Below, in pieces: positions 33,376 through 41,617 of a stretch of DNA of 64,000 nucleotides. This DNA comes from Roseibium sp. MMSF_3544 (GTDB taxonomy: Bacteria; Pseudomonadota; Alphaproteobacteria; Rhizobiales; Stappiaceae): the NCBI RefSeq assembly GCF_030732845.1, contig NZ_JASHKA010000027.1, positions 1 to 64,000 of the forward strand. The letters are read 5' to 3'. A program made the translations under genes and the position numbers. Every line of letters starts with the position of its first letter. Position 1 is the stretch's first letter. The notes under the pieces are model-generated. The model saw only the letters and a program-made list of their open reading frames with translations, did not search any database and had not been told where the DNA came from.

Positions 33376-34023
33376 TCATTCCTCGCTGTCGGTGAAGAGC
33401 GCGTCCTGGTGAACGAGTTCGCCGAAGACGCGGCTCTTCAAGGTGAGTGAAAACAGGAAACGGGTGTCACCGAGGTCACGGTGCGTGATCGTGAGAGCGC
33501 CCGGGCTGAGCCAGGCGGGGAGGCGCAGCCGGCGCTCGCCGAGCTGCAGAAAGTAGTGATCGCTTCTGAAGCTCAGGCCATCCTTTTCGGCGCCGACCTG
33601 CAGCGCGATGCCGATGCCGGAGCCGATGTATTCCTCAATTCCCGTCGGCCCGGCAAACCGTTTGGAGCTGTAAATGACCTGCGGGAACCCCGACGCGCGC
33701 CCGTATTGGCGGAGCCAGAATTGCCCGTCCCCGGCGCTGTCTTCTGTCACTGAGACGATCGCGGGTTGACCTGTCGATGTGAGGTCGTGTGGCAGCGGAC
33801 CCCCAACCAGTCGCGCCAGTTGCGACAGAACGTATCCAGCGAAATTCCGGCGCATTGTGACAACCGTGCCCTGATAGACGACGCTCGATCCTCCTTGAAG
33901 ACGTTTGCCGAAGCGACGGCGGACAGACGCGGGGAGGGTGTTCCAGGTCTCTTCGCCCAGTAGCGAGCGGAACCTGTGGTCCGGCGTTTCAAGATCCGGT
34001 CGGGCAGCAAGTTCTTCCTGCAT
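33376..34023 (-). CDS. DUF4166 family protein
   Basis: A 215-residue protein of the DUF4166 family: FRSLLGEETWNTLPASVRRRFG at the N-terminus, YQGTVVTMRRNFAGYVLSQLARLVGGPLP, FWLRQYGRASGFPQVIYSSKRFAGPTGIEEYIGSGIGIAL, and the C-terminal RLPAWLSPGALTITHRDLGDTRFLFSLTLKSRVFGELVHQDALF. The function of the family is not known; it often travels with SDR or saccharopine-dehydrogenase-like proteins. No signal peptide. A matching operator lies at 34051-34070 just upstream, and its stop codon nearly abuts the start of the membrane-SDR gene. Confidence 0.82.
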   Translation of the reverse strand: MQEELAARPDLETPDHRFRSLLGEETWNTLPASVRRRFGKRLQGGSSVVYQGTVVTMRRNFAGYVLSQLARLVGGPLPHDLTSTGQPAIVSVTEDSAGDGQFWLRQYGRASGFPQVIYSSKRFAGPTGIEEYIGSGIGIALQVGAEKDGLSFRSDHYFLQLGERRLRLPAWLSPGALTITHRDLGDTRFLFSLTLKSRVFGELVHQDALFTDSEE

Positions 34024-34050
34024 TTTCCACCCTTTCCTGTTTGATCCGTT

Positions 34051-34070
34051 ATTTCTGTATAAACAGAAAT
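34051..34070. promoter_or_regulatory. Operator 1 of the GbsR/MarR-type regulator
   Basis: ATTTCTGTATAAACAGAAAT: perfect 8-bp arms ATTTCTGT/ACAGAAAT around ATAA, 27 bp before the DUF4166 start. A TATACA -10-like box is inside it on the minus strand, so binding would block transcription. Same arms as the site at 34653-34672. Confidence 0.85.
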
Positions 34071-34102
34071 GCACGAGTAAAAAATTTTGAGCCCCGATGG
34101 CC

Positions 34103-34663
34103 CTATTTCGTTTTCTTGCCGCCGATTTTTAGCAGCGTCAGAACCTTGTTGCCCATCTTCATCAGCGCGGCGAGGTTTGATTTGGGAACGCTCAGCATCT
34201 GGGCGGACCATTTGTCAGCAGTGGCCAAAAACTCCTGCATCGCGTGCATTCGGGCGAGCACGGCCGGATCGAGCCCGGATTCGGTTTCCGCCTGAGTGAC
34301 GCACAGATCGATGGCCCGGATTGCAGGATCGATCTCGCGTTCTTTTCGGCCTCTGGCGATCAACAGCGCCATCTCCCAGACATCCGTTTCCGCAACAAAG
34401 TGCTCACGCCGGTCGCCGGCCACCGGAACGCGCTGGATCAGTTTCCAGCCGACCAGTTCCTTCAAGGAGTTGGAAACGTTCGAACGTGCGATTCCCAGTT
34501 CAGCAGAGATCTGCTCAGCGTTCAGCGGCTCGGTGCTCAGGTAGAGCAGCGCATGGATTTGCGCCACCGAACGGTTCACGCCCCATTGGCTGCCCATATC
34601 GCCCCAGTAAAGGATGAATTGCGATTTCGACGTCGCGTCGTTCTTGTCGGTAATTTCTGTCAT
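34103..34663 (-). CDS. GbsR/MarR-type transcriptional regulator
   Basis: A 186-residue winged-helix regulator. FILYWGDMGSQWGVNRSVAQIHALLYLSTEPLNAEQISAELGIARSNVSNSLKELVGWKLIQRVPVAGDRREHFVAE is typical of the GbsR subfamily, with the recognition helix ARSNVSNSLKEL. A C-terminal helical part (ending LTLLKIGGKKTK) would mediate dimerisation. The ATG at 34663 lies inside a palindromic operator with no room for a ribosome site and a good promoter ending about seven bases before it, which points to a leaderless message and autoregulation. It lies upstream of and parallel to the DUF4166 operon. Confidence 0.88.
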   Translation of the reverse strand: MTEITDKNDATSKSQFILYWGDMGSQWGVNRSVAQIHALLYLSTEPLNAEQISAELGIARSNVSNSLKELVGWKLIQRVPVAGDRREHFVAETDVWEMALLIARGRKEREIDPAIRAIDLCVTQAETESGLDPAVLARMHAMQEFLATADKWSAQMLSVPKSNLAALMKMGNKVLTLLKIGGKKTK

Positions 34664-34672
34664 AACAGAAAT
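34653..34672. promoter_or_regulatory. Operator 2 of the GbsR/MarR-type regulator, over its own start codon
   Basis: ATTTCTGTCATAACAGAAAT has the same perfect 8-bp arms as 34051-34070 around CATA. It covers the start codon of the regulator gene and the end of its -10 box, so binding would directly block initiation. Confidence 0.85.
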
Positions 34673-34698
34673 ATCAGATAAACTGGAATGAGTGTCAA
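34670..34698 (-). promoter_or_regulatory. Promoter of the GbsR/MarR-type regulator gene
   Basis: TTGACA (34698-34693 on the minus strand), 17-bp spacer, GATATT (34675-34670). The expected start of transcription falls on or next to the A of the ATG at 34663, suggesting a leaderless mRNA. Confidence 0.7.
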
Positions 34699-34726
34699 GA
34701 GCGTTTCGAAACAGGACTTACTCAGC

Positions 34727-35878
34727 TCAATTGACCGGTGCAAAAATCTCAAAGGGTTCGGTGACGCCTTTCAGGGAGCGTTTTCCCATCGATTTCCAGG
34801 CCAGCGACGACTTTTCAACGAAATCAGCGGATGTCAGCAGTGTCTGATCGAGCTCGGAGCACAAGCCCTCAATACGGCTGGCAATGTTGACGGACGATCC
34901 GATCACCGTGAAATCGAGCCGGTTGCCGCCGCCGATGTTTCCATAAAAGACGGTTCCAGGGTGAAGACCTATCCCAAAGGAAAACCCGCTTTGGCCTTTG
35001 TTTTCGTCCAGGACTTTCATCGCCGCCGCTTCAGCCCTTGCAACGGCGCTTCTGACATCGTTCTGATGTGGAAAGACGGCAAGCAGCGCATCTCCAATGA
35101 ATTTGAGCACTTCGCCCGAGTGCTCTTCAATGGCATCTGTCAGGCTGCCGAAATAGTCATTCAGCAGCCGCAAAATCTCGTCGTCGCCGCGTGACTGGGC
35201 GAGCGAGGTGAACCCGCGCAGGTCCGAGAACCAGATAACCGCGTCTATGTAGCTGCCGTCGCCGCGCGCGATTTCCCCGTCCAGCACCCTCAGACCGGCT
35301 CTCTTGCCAACATAGGTTTCCATGAGTGTCTTGGCCGTATTGCGCGCGATGAAGCCCTCAAACACCAGGGTAAGTGCCGGCAGCGCCGCTTCGATCAGGG
35401 CCTTGTCCGCTTCGCTAAAGCCGTCCGCGGACTTTGTCGCCAGCGTCAGCACCTTGTGGGTGCCATCTGAAAAGCGCAGGGGCAGGGCTTCATATTGAAC
35501 ATATCCTTCGGCCCACAAATCCTCTCCTATGGGATAACGGCTCCGGTCACCTGGTTGATCGAGCCGAAGCGAGGTGGCTTCGCCGCGCGTGTAGATCCCG
35601 TGAATGGGGCTCGCTTTCAACATCTCCAGCTGGTCCGGTGTGTAAAGGAACCAGCGCTGGTCAGGTCCGCTGTCAATGTCCCAGAACACGAAGGATGATT
35701 TTGCAATTGGGTGCAGGATCGGCGCACCCAACGTGGATCGGTCGACCTCAACCCCCGCTTCGCGCAATTTGAGGCTGAAGCTGTGCAACAAAGCCGAAGG
35801 TTCAGCCTGCTTCGGTCCTTCGGTCATGAGCCAGCGCACAATGCCGTGGTTTGCCGGTCCGATGCCCGTTTTTGTCAT
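34727..35878 (-). CDS. Class III adenylate cyclase
   Basis: A 383-residue cytoplasmic cyclase. The C-terminal catalytic domain (about 205-380) has metal ligands D219 (FSDLRGFT) and D263 (FIGDALLAVF), the adenine-specifying pair K259 and Asp in RLDFTVIG, and VNIASRIEGL with the transition-state Asn and Arg, so a working ATP cyclase is expected. The N-terminal 180 residues form a GAF-like sensor (WFLYTPDQLEML..., EGYVQYEALPLRFSDGTHKVLTLATKSADGFSEADKALIEAALPAL). The ATG at 35878 follows AGGTGA. With the phosphodiesterase at 3929 it suggests cAMP turnover. Confidence 0.92.
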   Translation of the reverse strand: MTKTGIGPANHGIVRWLMTEGPKQAEPSALLHSFSLKLREAGVEVDRSTLGAPILHPIAKSSFVFWDIDSGPDQRWFLYTPDQLEMLKASPIHGIYTRGEATSLRLDQPGDRSRYPIGEDLWAEGYVQYEALPLRFSDGTHKVLTLATKSADGFSEADKALIEAALPALTLVFEGFIARNTAKTLMETYVGKRAGLRVLDGEIARGDGSYIDAVIWFSDLRGFTSLAQSRGDDEILRLLNDYFGSLTDAIEEHSGEVLKFIGDALLAVFPHQNDVRSAVARAEAAAMKVLDENKGQSGFSFGIGLHPGTVFYGNIGGGNRLDFTVIGSSVNIASRIEGLCSELDQTLLTSADFVEKSSLAWKSMGKRSLKGVTEPFEIFAPVN

Positions 35879-36068
35879 GTCGTCACCTGGTCCCAAAACG
35901 GCATTGCCGTGTGCGATTGAAGAAAGCAGTCAAATGTGCCCCTCGCTTGCGCGAATTGTCCAGCACGGGTCGTGGGTTGCCGGCGGCGAATTCGCACAAC
36001 AGTGCTTGACGCGGAATCGGAAAAGAACAAAATATGAACACATAAGCGGCTGCATAAAAGGAAATGCT

Positions 36069-36527
36069 GTGACAGACCTTGGTCAGTACAAGGCAAAATC
36101 CGGTACGTTTGTCCCGGTCTGGACGCTCGAAATCCAAACGCTCCCGGAGGACACGGACCGGATCCTGGACGAAGTTATGAAAGTCCACCCGCTTAGTTTC
36201 GGACGTTATCAGCGCAATGCCAGCATCACCGCGGTCGCCAAGGAAACCGCTCAACCGGAAGCTGGATCAACGACAACAACGCATGTCGACACGTTTTCGG
36301 CGGGAGGCACCGAGACCTACCCGATGGTCGAGTTGAAGATTTCGATCGAAAGAGATCTTCAAGTGCTGGAAAAAGTGATGGACGCGATCCTTCATGTTCA
36401 TCATTACGAGGAGCCGGTGATTTTCTTGCGCGAGGATTGGGCAAGCCGGGCCGCCTATGATCCCAAAAGCGATAACCCGAACCGATGGTGGAACAACGGT
36501 CGTGGTTTGCCGGAAAGGATAGAATAA
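36069..36527 (+). CDS. Stand-alone YqfO/CutA-like (NIF3 middle domain-like) protein
   Basis: A 152-residue protein. VPVWTLEIQTLPEDTDRILDEVMKVHPL, then VELKISIERDLQVLEKVMDAILHVHHYEEPVIFL match the PII/CutA-like ferredoxin fold that sits inside NIF3/YqfO proteins, including the signature H-x-Y-E-E-P near residue 115. An extra C-terminal tail (REDWASRAAYDPKSDNPNRWWNNGRGL) follows. The start is GTG at 36069 with AAAGGAAA upstream; the in-frame extension back to 35676 is antisense to the cyclase gene. It is divergent from the cyclase gene. Function unknown; metal or nucleotide sensing is conceivable. Confidence 0.65.
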   Translation: MTDLGQYKAKSGTFVPVWTLEIQTLPEDTDRILDEVMKVHPLSFGRYQRNASITAVAKETAQPEAGSTTTTHVDTFSAGGTETYPMVELKISIERDLQVLEKVMDAILHVHHYEEPVIFLREDWASRAAYDPKSDNPNRWWNNGRGLPERIE

Positions 36528-36649
36528 GAGACAGGCGGGCTGACAGGGCAAGAGCCGACTGAGCTTCTTAGCTGTTCGGCTGGAAAAAGTGGCCGCCGCT
36601 CCCAATTGGCAATTTCTTTGCCCTTACGATCAAATGGAAGGTGTTGCGG

Positions 36650-37288
36650 ATGCTCAAGCTCGACCATCTCACGGTTATCGCGCCGACGCTGGCAGAAGGT
36701 GTCGGCCACATTCGCGACTGCCTTGGTCTGGAAGTTCCTTTCGGGACGCGCCATCACTATATGGGCACGCATAATCACAGGCTGCAGCTTGGTGATGGGA
36801 TTTATCTTGAGATTGTTGCGCTCGATCCGGATGGCACACCGCCCAACCGTGCGCGCTGGTTTGGTCTGGACGATCAGGAGCAGGTGCGCAGGGACTGGGA
36901 CGATGGCAGGCGGCTGCGCGGGTGGGTGGCTGCCACTCAGTCGCTCCAGACGCTTCTTGCCACGCACGGTTCTGTCTTCGGAGACGAAGTCTCGCTGCCA
37001 TTCGTCCGTCCGGAATTCGGCTTCTCCATTCCGGATGACGGCACTCTTCCAATGGACGGGGCAGCACCATCGCTCATCGATCACCGGAACGAGCCCACCT
37101 CGATGGCCGAGATCCCGGATCTTGGTGCACGCCTCGTTTCGCTGACACTTGAGCATCCGGAGCCTGATGACGTGTCAGCGCTTTATCGAGAGCTTTCAAT
37201 TGACCGTGCACCCGCTGTTGACCTTGGTCTGAGGGTCAGATACCGCGCGTTGATCAAGACACCGTCCGGACTGAAACAGCTGACCTGA
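36650..37288 (+). CDS. Glyoxalase-like (VOC) domain protein
   Basis: A 212-residue protein of the glyoxalase-like domain family (Glyoxalase_3): LDHLTVIAPTLAEGVGHIRDCLGLEVPFGTRHHYMGTHNHRLQLGDGIYLEIVALDPDG is the conserved N-terminal module, carrying the His of HLTV and HNHR and the Glu of YLEIVA as likely metal ligands. The C-terminal half is more variable. Substrate unknown. GGAAGG precedes the ATG at 36650; an in-frame GTG lies nine bases earlier. It converges with the methyltransferase gene at 37340. Confidence 0.8.
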   Translation: MLKLDHLTVIAPTLAEGVGHIRDCLGLEVPFGTRHHYMGTHNHRLQLGDGIYLEIVALDPDGTPPNRARWFGLDDQEQVRRDWDDGRRLRGWVAATQSLQTLLATHGSVFGDEVSLPFVRPEFGFSIPDDGTLPMDGAAPSLIDHRNEPTSMAEIPDLGARLVSLTLEHPEPDDVSALYRELSIDRAPAVDLGLRVRYRALIKTPSGLKQLT

Positions 37289-37339
37289 CCCGCGCGAATA
37301 GATGAGTGGCTGTAACCGACGAACTGTCTGCTTGGTGCC

Positions 37340-38170
37340 CTAACCGGGTTTTGAGCAGATGATTTGAATTGGGTGCGTTCGGTTTTCCTCAATGTTCCGC
37401 GCTGCGTTTCTGACAATCTGCGGTGCCTGTTTTCCAAGCAGAATATGAACGCCGAAGACCGGAAGCTCGCCCTTTTCGGCAAGTTCGATCGCTCGGTTGT
37501 AACCTTCCAGGTATTTGTCGCCGGTGCCGCGCATCTGAATATCTGAGAATCCGGTCTCTTCCAGCGCCGCGACGGTTTCTGATGGCTGGATGAGGTAGGC
37601 ACCGGTTCCGTCCTTTGACCAGGGCACAGGATGGTGCGGGTTGCCTGTGACGCCCAGGCCATGTTCGGTAAGCGCAAAAAACGCACCGGGTTTCAGAACG
37701 CGAAAGGCTTCGCCGAAAAAGGCCGCCCGGTCGGCAACATTCATCGTGACGTGCTGGCTGTATCCGCCATCGAAGACACTGTCTTCATAAGGAAGGTTCT
37801 GGCCGTCGCCGGTCCTGCAGGCGACCTGATCCTGCAATCCGACGAGCGCCGTCAGGCTGTTGGCTGCATCGACAAAGGGACCCGTGATATCGACACCACT
37901 CACGTGGCAATCAAATCGTTGCGCCAGATATCTGGCCGGACCCCCGATGCCGCAGCCGATATCGACTATTCGCTGGCCGGCAGTAATCGGCAGTTCGTCA
38001 GCGAGTTCGATGGTTGCCGGAAATCCGCGCGCGTGAAAATGGTCAACCGGTGCAAGCTGTTCGACCGTGACCGTTTCGGGATCGATCCCGGCAGCCTGCA
38101 TGGCCTGCAGAATTCTCGAATAGACATCACCGGATCCCCAGTGGTCTGAAATTGACTGTGTGTCGGTCAT
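37340..38170 (-). CDS. SAM-dependent methyltransferase (methyltransferase-11 type)
   Basis: A 276-residue class I methyltransferase. Motif I is IVDIGCGIGGPARYLA near residue 70, followed by VSGVDITGPFVDAA and the motif IV region YEDSVFDGGYSQHVTMNV. The length, the N-terminal WGSGDVYSRILQAM and the His-rich start of the core (VDHFHARG) resemble the sarcosine/dimethylglycine or tocopherol-type methyltransferases. The substrate is not known. GAGGTG lies before the ATG. It is a separate unit from the esterase 92 bp upstream. Confidence 0.85.
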   Translation of the reverse strand: MTDTQSISDHWGSGDVYSRILQAMQAAGIDPETVTVEQLAPVDHFHARGFPATIELADELPITAGQRIVDIGCGIGGPARYLAQRFDCHVSGVDITGPFVDAANSLTALVGLQDQVACRTGDGQNLPYEDSVFDGGYSQHVTMNVADRAAFFGEAFRVLKPGAFFALTEHGLGVTGNPHHPVPWSKDGTGAYLIQPSETVAALEETGFSDIQMRGTGDKYLEGYNRAIELAEKGELPVFGVHILLGKQAPQIVRNAARNIEENRTHPIQIICSKPG

Positions 38171-38262
38171 GGCGCTTTCACCTCTTCCCCGTCAGAAGCG
38201 TAGCATAGCCCGTTGTTTGCCTGGAAACCTCCGGGTCTCTTCTTTTGGGAGACCGGCGATGT

Positions 38263-39186
38263 TCAATTAAGTTGAAGCGCGTCCAGGCAGGCGGTCAGGC
38301 ACTCTTCGCTGCCGTAGTCGAGCATGGGCATGTGGGTGTGGCCTGCGCGAAGGTCATGTCCGGAGCGGATCAGCGCGGCCTTGCCGCCATGTTCAGTCTG
38401 GATCCTGACCCAGTCGTTCCAGATCTGCCGGCGTTCCAGCCAGTGTTCGTCAATATCCAGGTGGTCACCGGCGAAAAGGACTGTTGGAACGGCTGTAGCC
38501 GTTTCAGGATCGTTCAGTCGCGTCGACGGTTCGATCCCGACAAGCCCGGCGAACAGGTCGGGAACCTGGCGCATGGCGTCCATAGCAATCTCCCCGCCCT
38601 GGCTGTGGCAGACGACAATGGCCGGACCGATGCGTTTGAGCACGGCAACCAGTGCCGCGACGTGGAGAGGAGTTGTCGTCAGCCAGCGCGGCACCAGCAT
38701 GCGGCCGAACGTGTCGAAGTGGTCCGTTGGAAACTGTCCGTCAGGAAATGGTGTGCGGGTCGCGAAGCCGTCTCTGGGACCGATCCTGAAGAGAGCCCAG
38801 GCCTCTTGCTGGGAGCGGCCGATCGGATCCCCCTCCCAGATGTCTATGGCAAATCCGGACCGGCCGCGTTCGACATTGTCCAACACGTGGGTCTCGTATC
38901 CGAGGCGAACCAGATGATTGAGCCATCCGGGGCGCCCGTCCGGTGTTGTTTCCCAAGTGCTTCCGTGCATGCCGCCGCCGTGAACCAGCACCACTGGAGG
39001 GAAGCCGTTGCGGTTCGCCGGAACAAAATATTGGACATAGGCATGTTCAACCGGGAAGTGGCCCTTCGGATCGTAGACATAGCTTGCAGACCGGGTGAAG
39101 TTGATGCTCCGCGGTTCACCCTCTGTCACCTCGTGAACGCGGCCCGCAACGGTATAGCTGCCGAAGTCCGACAGTGCGTAACTCAA
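38263..39186 (-). CDS. Alpha/beta hydrolase (esterase-like)
   Basis: A 307-residue hydrolase. The oxyanion segment is VVLVHGGGMHGSTWE, the nucleophile elbow VVCHSQGGEIAMDA (Ser), an acid candidate lies in LFAGDHLDID and the His in RSGHDLRAGHTHMPML. The conserved WE/PDGRPGW after the oxyanion loop fits an esterase group found in Proteobacteria. The start is TTG at 39186, eight bases after GGAGGAG. It follows the TRAP operon dctQMP by 86 bp on the same strand and probably hydrolyses an ester brought in by that transporter. Confidence 0.85.
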   Translation of the reverse strand: MSYALSDFGSYTVAGRVHEVTEGEPRSINFTRSASYVYDPKGHFPVEHAYVQYFVPANRNGFPPVVLVHGGGMHGSTWETTPDGRPGWLNHLVRLGYETHVLDNVERGRSGFAIDIWEGDPIGRSQQEAWALFRIGPRDGFATRTPFPDGQFPTDHFDTFGRMLVPRWLTTTPLHVAALVAVLKRIGPAIVVCHSQGGEIAMDAMRQVPDLFAGLVGIEPSTRLNDPETATAVPTVLFAGDHLDIDEHWLERRQIWNDWVRIQTEHGGKAALIRSGHDLRAGHTHMPMLDYGSEECLTACLDALQLN

Positions 39187-39272
39187 TTGTCTGGCTCCTC
39201 CGAGTTCCGGCGTGCGTCCGTCAGCGCTGCCGGGCCCCGTCTCTGCGAGCGGGACCCGGCTGTAGCTTGACG

Positions 39273-40292
39273 TTAGTTCAGATCGGACAGGTTCTGGTAC
39301 TCGTTGTAGTTCGCCGAATAGGCGCGATAGCTGTCGATTACTTTTTTGAACATTTCATCTTCCGCTGACTTTTCGGCGTAAACCTCGTCCGCGGCCGCGC
39401 GCAAGGCATCCATGACGCTGTCCGGGAAACGCTTGACCTCGACACCATTTGCTCTGAATTCCTCAAGAATGGGGCTTTGCGCACCAGCTGCAACGCCCAT
39501 CGCGTAGAGATTTGCGTCTGCACAGGAGACTTCGATCGCCGTGCGCTGGGCGTCGGTTAGTCCCTCCCACTTGTCCTTGTTCATGTAGAATTCGATGAAC
39601 CCTGCGGGTTGGTGCCAACCCGGAAAATAGTAGTTCTTGGCCACCTTGTCGAAACCGAGCAGCTTGTCGACCAGCGGAAAGCTGAGCTCGGTTGCATCAA
39701 GACGCCCGGTTTCCAGCGATGTTGAGATTTCTCCTGCCGGAAGCGACATGGCATTGGCGCCGAGTTTTGCCAGGATGGCGCCGCCAAGACCGCCGATGCG
39801 GATGTTGAGCCCCTGCAGATCCTCAGGGCTTTCAATCGGCTTGGTGTACCAGCCGCCGGCTTCAGACAGGATCACGCCGCAAGCCATGGGAACCAGGTTA
39901 TAGGGTTCGTAAATTTCGCGCCAAAGCTCGATCCCGCCACCATGATGCAGCCAGGAGATATAGGACAGCGGGTCTCCGCCGAAGGGAACGGATCCGAACA
40001 GGGCTGCAGCGGGCTCCTTGCCGGAGGCATAGGCGGCGTAAGACCAGGCCGCATCGATGGCGCCGGCACTGACATTGTCGAAAATCTCGAAAGGAGGCGA
40101 AAGCTCTCCTGCCAAGAGGTAGTCGAACTCCACTTCGCCGCCGGTCAGGGTTTTGACGTTGCCGACAAAGCGCTCGGCTGCGGGGTTCAGAACCGGCAGA
40201 GCTCCGAAGGCGCTTTGCAGCGTGAAGGTTTCGGCTTGTGTACCTGATGCGGTGGCCGCAAAAAGCGCGGCGGCAAACAACACACGTTTCAT
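39273..40292 (-). CDS. dctP: TRAP transporter substrate-binding protein (DctP), system 1
   Basis: A 339-residue periplasmic protein with a signal peptide (ending SGTQA). ETFTLQSAFGALPVLNPAAERFVGNVKTLTGGEVEFDYLLAGELSPPFEIFDNVSAGAIDAAWSYAAY is the DctP N-lobe; LQGLNIRIGGLGGAILAKLGANAMSLPAGEISTSLETGRLDATE contains the carboxylate-binding Arg (NIRIGG) typical for organic acids. It binds the solute for DctQM. The ligand is probably a carboxylic acid; the MarR regulator and esterase hint at an aromatic or ester-derived acid. Third gene of the operon. Confidence 0.92.
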   Translation of the reverse strand: MKRVLFAAALFAATASGTQAETFTLQSAFGALPVLNPAAERFVGNVKTLTGGEVEFDYLLAGELSPPFEIFDNVSAGAIDAAWSYAAYASGKEPAAALFGSVPFGGDPLSYISWLHHGGGIELWREIYEPYNLVPMACGVILSEAGGWYTKPIESPEDLQGLNIRIGGLGGAILAKLGANAMSLPAGEISTSLETGRLDATELSFPLVDKLLGFDKVAKNYYFPGWHQPAGFIEFYMNKDKWEGLTDAQRTAIEVSCADANLYAMGVAAGAQSPILEEFRANGVEVKRFPDSVMDALRAAADEVYAEKSAEDEMFKKVIDSYRAYSANYNEYQNLSDLN

Positions 40293-40309
40293 GACTATTC
40301 CTCCCTTGG

Positions 40310-41617
40310 TTAAATCAACCCGGTGATCAGCCCGGGAAACAGGATCAAAAGCGCCAGCACAAGAAGCTGCAGTGCGATGAAGGGGACGACGCCGCCATAG
40401 ATCTCCGGCGTCGACAGGCGGTCGCCGACGGCACCGCGCAGATAAAACAGCGAGAAACCGAACGGTGGCGTCAGAAAAGATGTCTGCAGATTGACCGCAA
40501 CCAGAATTCCGAACCAGATCAGCAACGCGTCGCCGGACAGGCCGTTTCCGAAATCGAGACCGGATATCACGGGTGCGAAAATCGGCATGAGGATCAGCGT
40601 GATCTCAAGCCAGTCCAGAACAAAGCCGAGCAGGAAAATCGACATCATGACAACGGCGAGAACGATATAGGGCCCATCGCCGAAAGCCATGATGCCTGCC
40701 TCGACAAGATCATCACCACCAACCGCCTTGAAAACGGCCGAGAAGCAAGTCGCGCCGATCATCAGGAAGAGTACCGTGGAGGTCGTGATTACCGTCTTGC
40801 AGGCTGCCTCCATCAGCGTGGCAAGGCTGAACCGGCCATAAAGAGCCGTCATAAGCACTGCGCCGAAGGCACCCAGTCCGCTGGCCTCTGTCGGTGTTGC
40901 AATTCCTGCAATGATCGAGCCGAGAACAGCGACCACCAGTCCGATCAACGGGCCGAGATCCAAAAGGACCTTCAGGGGCGAGGCGCGTTCGTATTCTGTT
41001 ATCCTCGGAAGTCCCCGTGAGCGCCAGATCACGAAGGCTGCGTAGACCAGAACCAACAGCAAACCCGGGCCGATCGCGCCGGCAAACATTGACGGGACGG
41101 GGGTTTGCAGCTGGTCGCCGAGGATGATCAGCATCACCGACGGCGGGATCAGGATCGCGAGCGTGCCGGATGCAGTCACCAGGCCTGCGGTCGTCTGTTT
41201 ATCGTAGCCGGCCTCCAACAGGCGTGGCAGAGCCAAAAGGGACAGAAGGACGACGGATGCGCCTACTATTCCTGACGACGCGGCCAGCATCACGCCGACC
41301 ACCAGCACCGAAACACCCATTCCGGCGGCACTTCCACCGAGCGCTTTCTGGGCAGCGCGGAGCGAACGTTCGGCAACGCCCGAGACTTCCAGGATCAGGC
41401 CCATGAAGATGAACATGGGGATAGCCACCAGAAGCCAATTGGAGAGGACGTTCGCGTAGATACGGCTGGTCAGAAGATTGAAAAATGCGATGGGCAGATC
41501 GGATACGAGGATGAACAGGGCCGCAGATCCGGCGAGTACCATACCAACCCGGTACCCCAGCAAGATCGCGCCGAGCGTGAGGCCGGCCATGGCCAGAGGC
41601 AGGATGGTCTCGCTCAT
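40310..41617 (-). CDS. dctM: TRAP transporter large permease (DctM), system 1
   Basis: A 435-residue permease with about 12 hydrophobic helices that carries solute with Na or H. Family motifs PMFIFMGLILEVSGVAERSL, SGTLAILIPPSVMLIILG, GIATPTEASGLGAFGAV and FLTPPFGFSLFYLRG are present. The ATG at 41617 overlaps the dctQ stop by 4 bp, so the upstream in-frame extension is rejected. Confidence 0.93.
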   Translation of the reverse strand: MSETILPLAMAGLTLGAILLGYRVGMVLAGSAALFILVSDLPIAFFNLLTSRIYANVLSNWLLVAIPMFIFMGLILEVSGVAERSLRAAQKALGGSAAGMGVSVLVVGVMLAASSGIVGASVVLLSLLALPRLLEAGYDKQTTAGLVTASGTLAILIPPSVMLIILGDQLQTPVPSMFAGAIGPGLLLVLVYAAFVIWRSRGLPRITEYERASPLKVLLDLGPLIGLVVAVLGSIIAGIATPTEASGLGAFGAVLMTALYGRFSLATLMEAACKTVITTSTVLFLMIGATCFSAVFKAVGGDDLVEAGIMAFGDGPYIVLAVVMMSIFLLGFVLDWLEITLILMPIFAPVISGLDFGNGLSGDALLIWFGILVAVNLQTSFLTPPFGFSLFYLRGAVGDRLSTPEIYGGVVPFIALQLLVLALLILFPGLITGLI

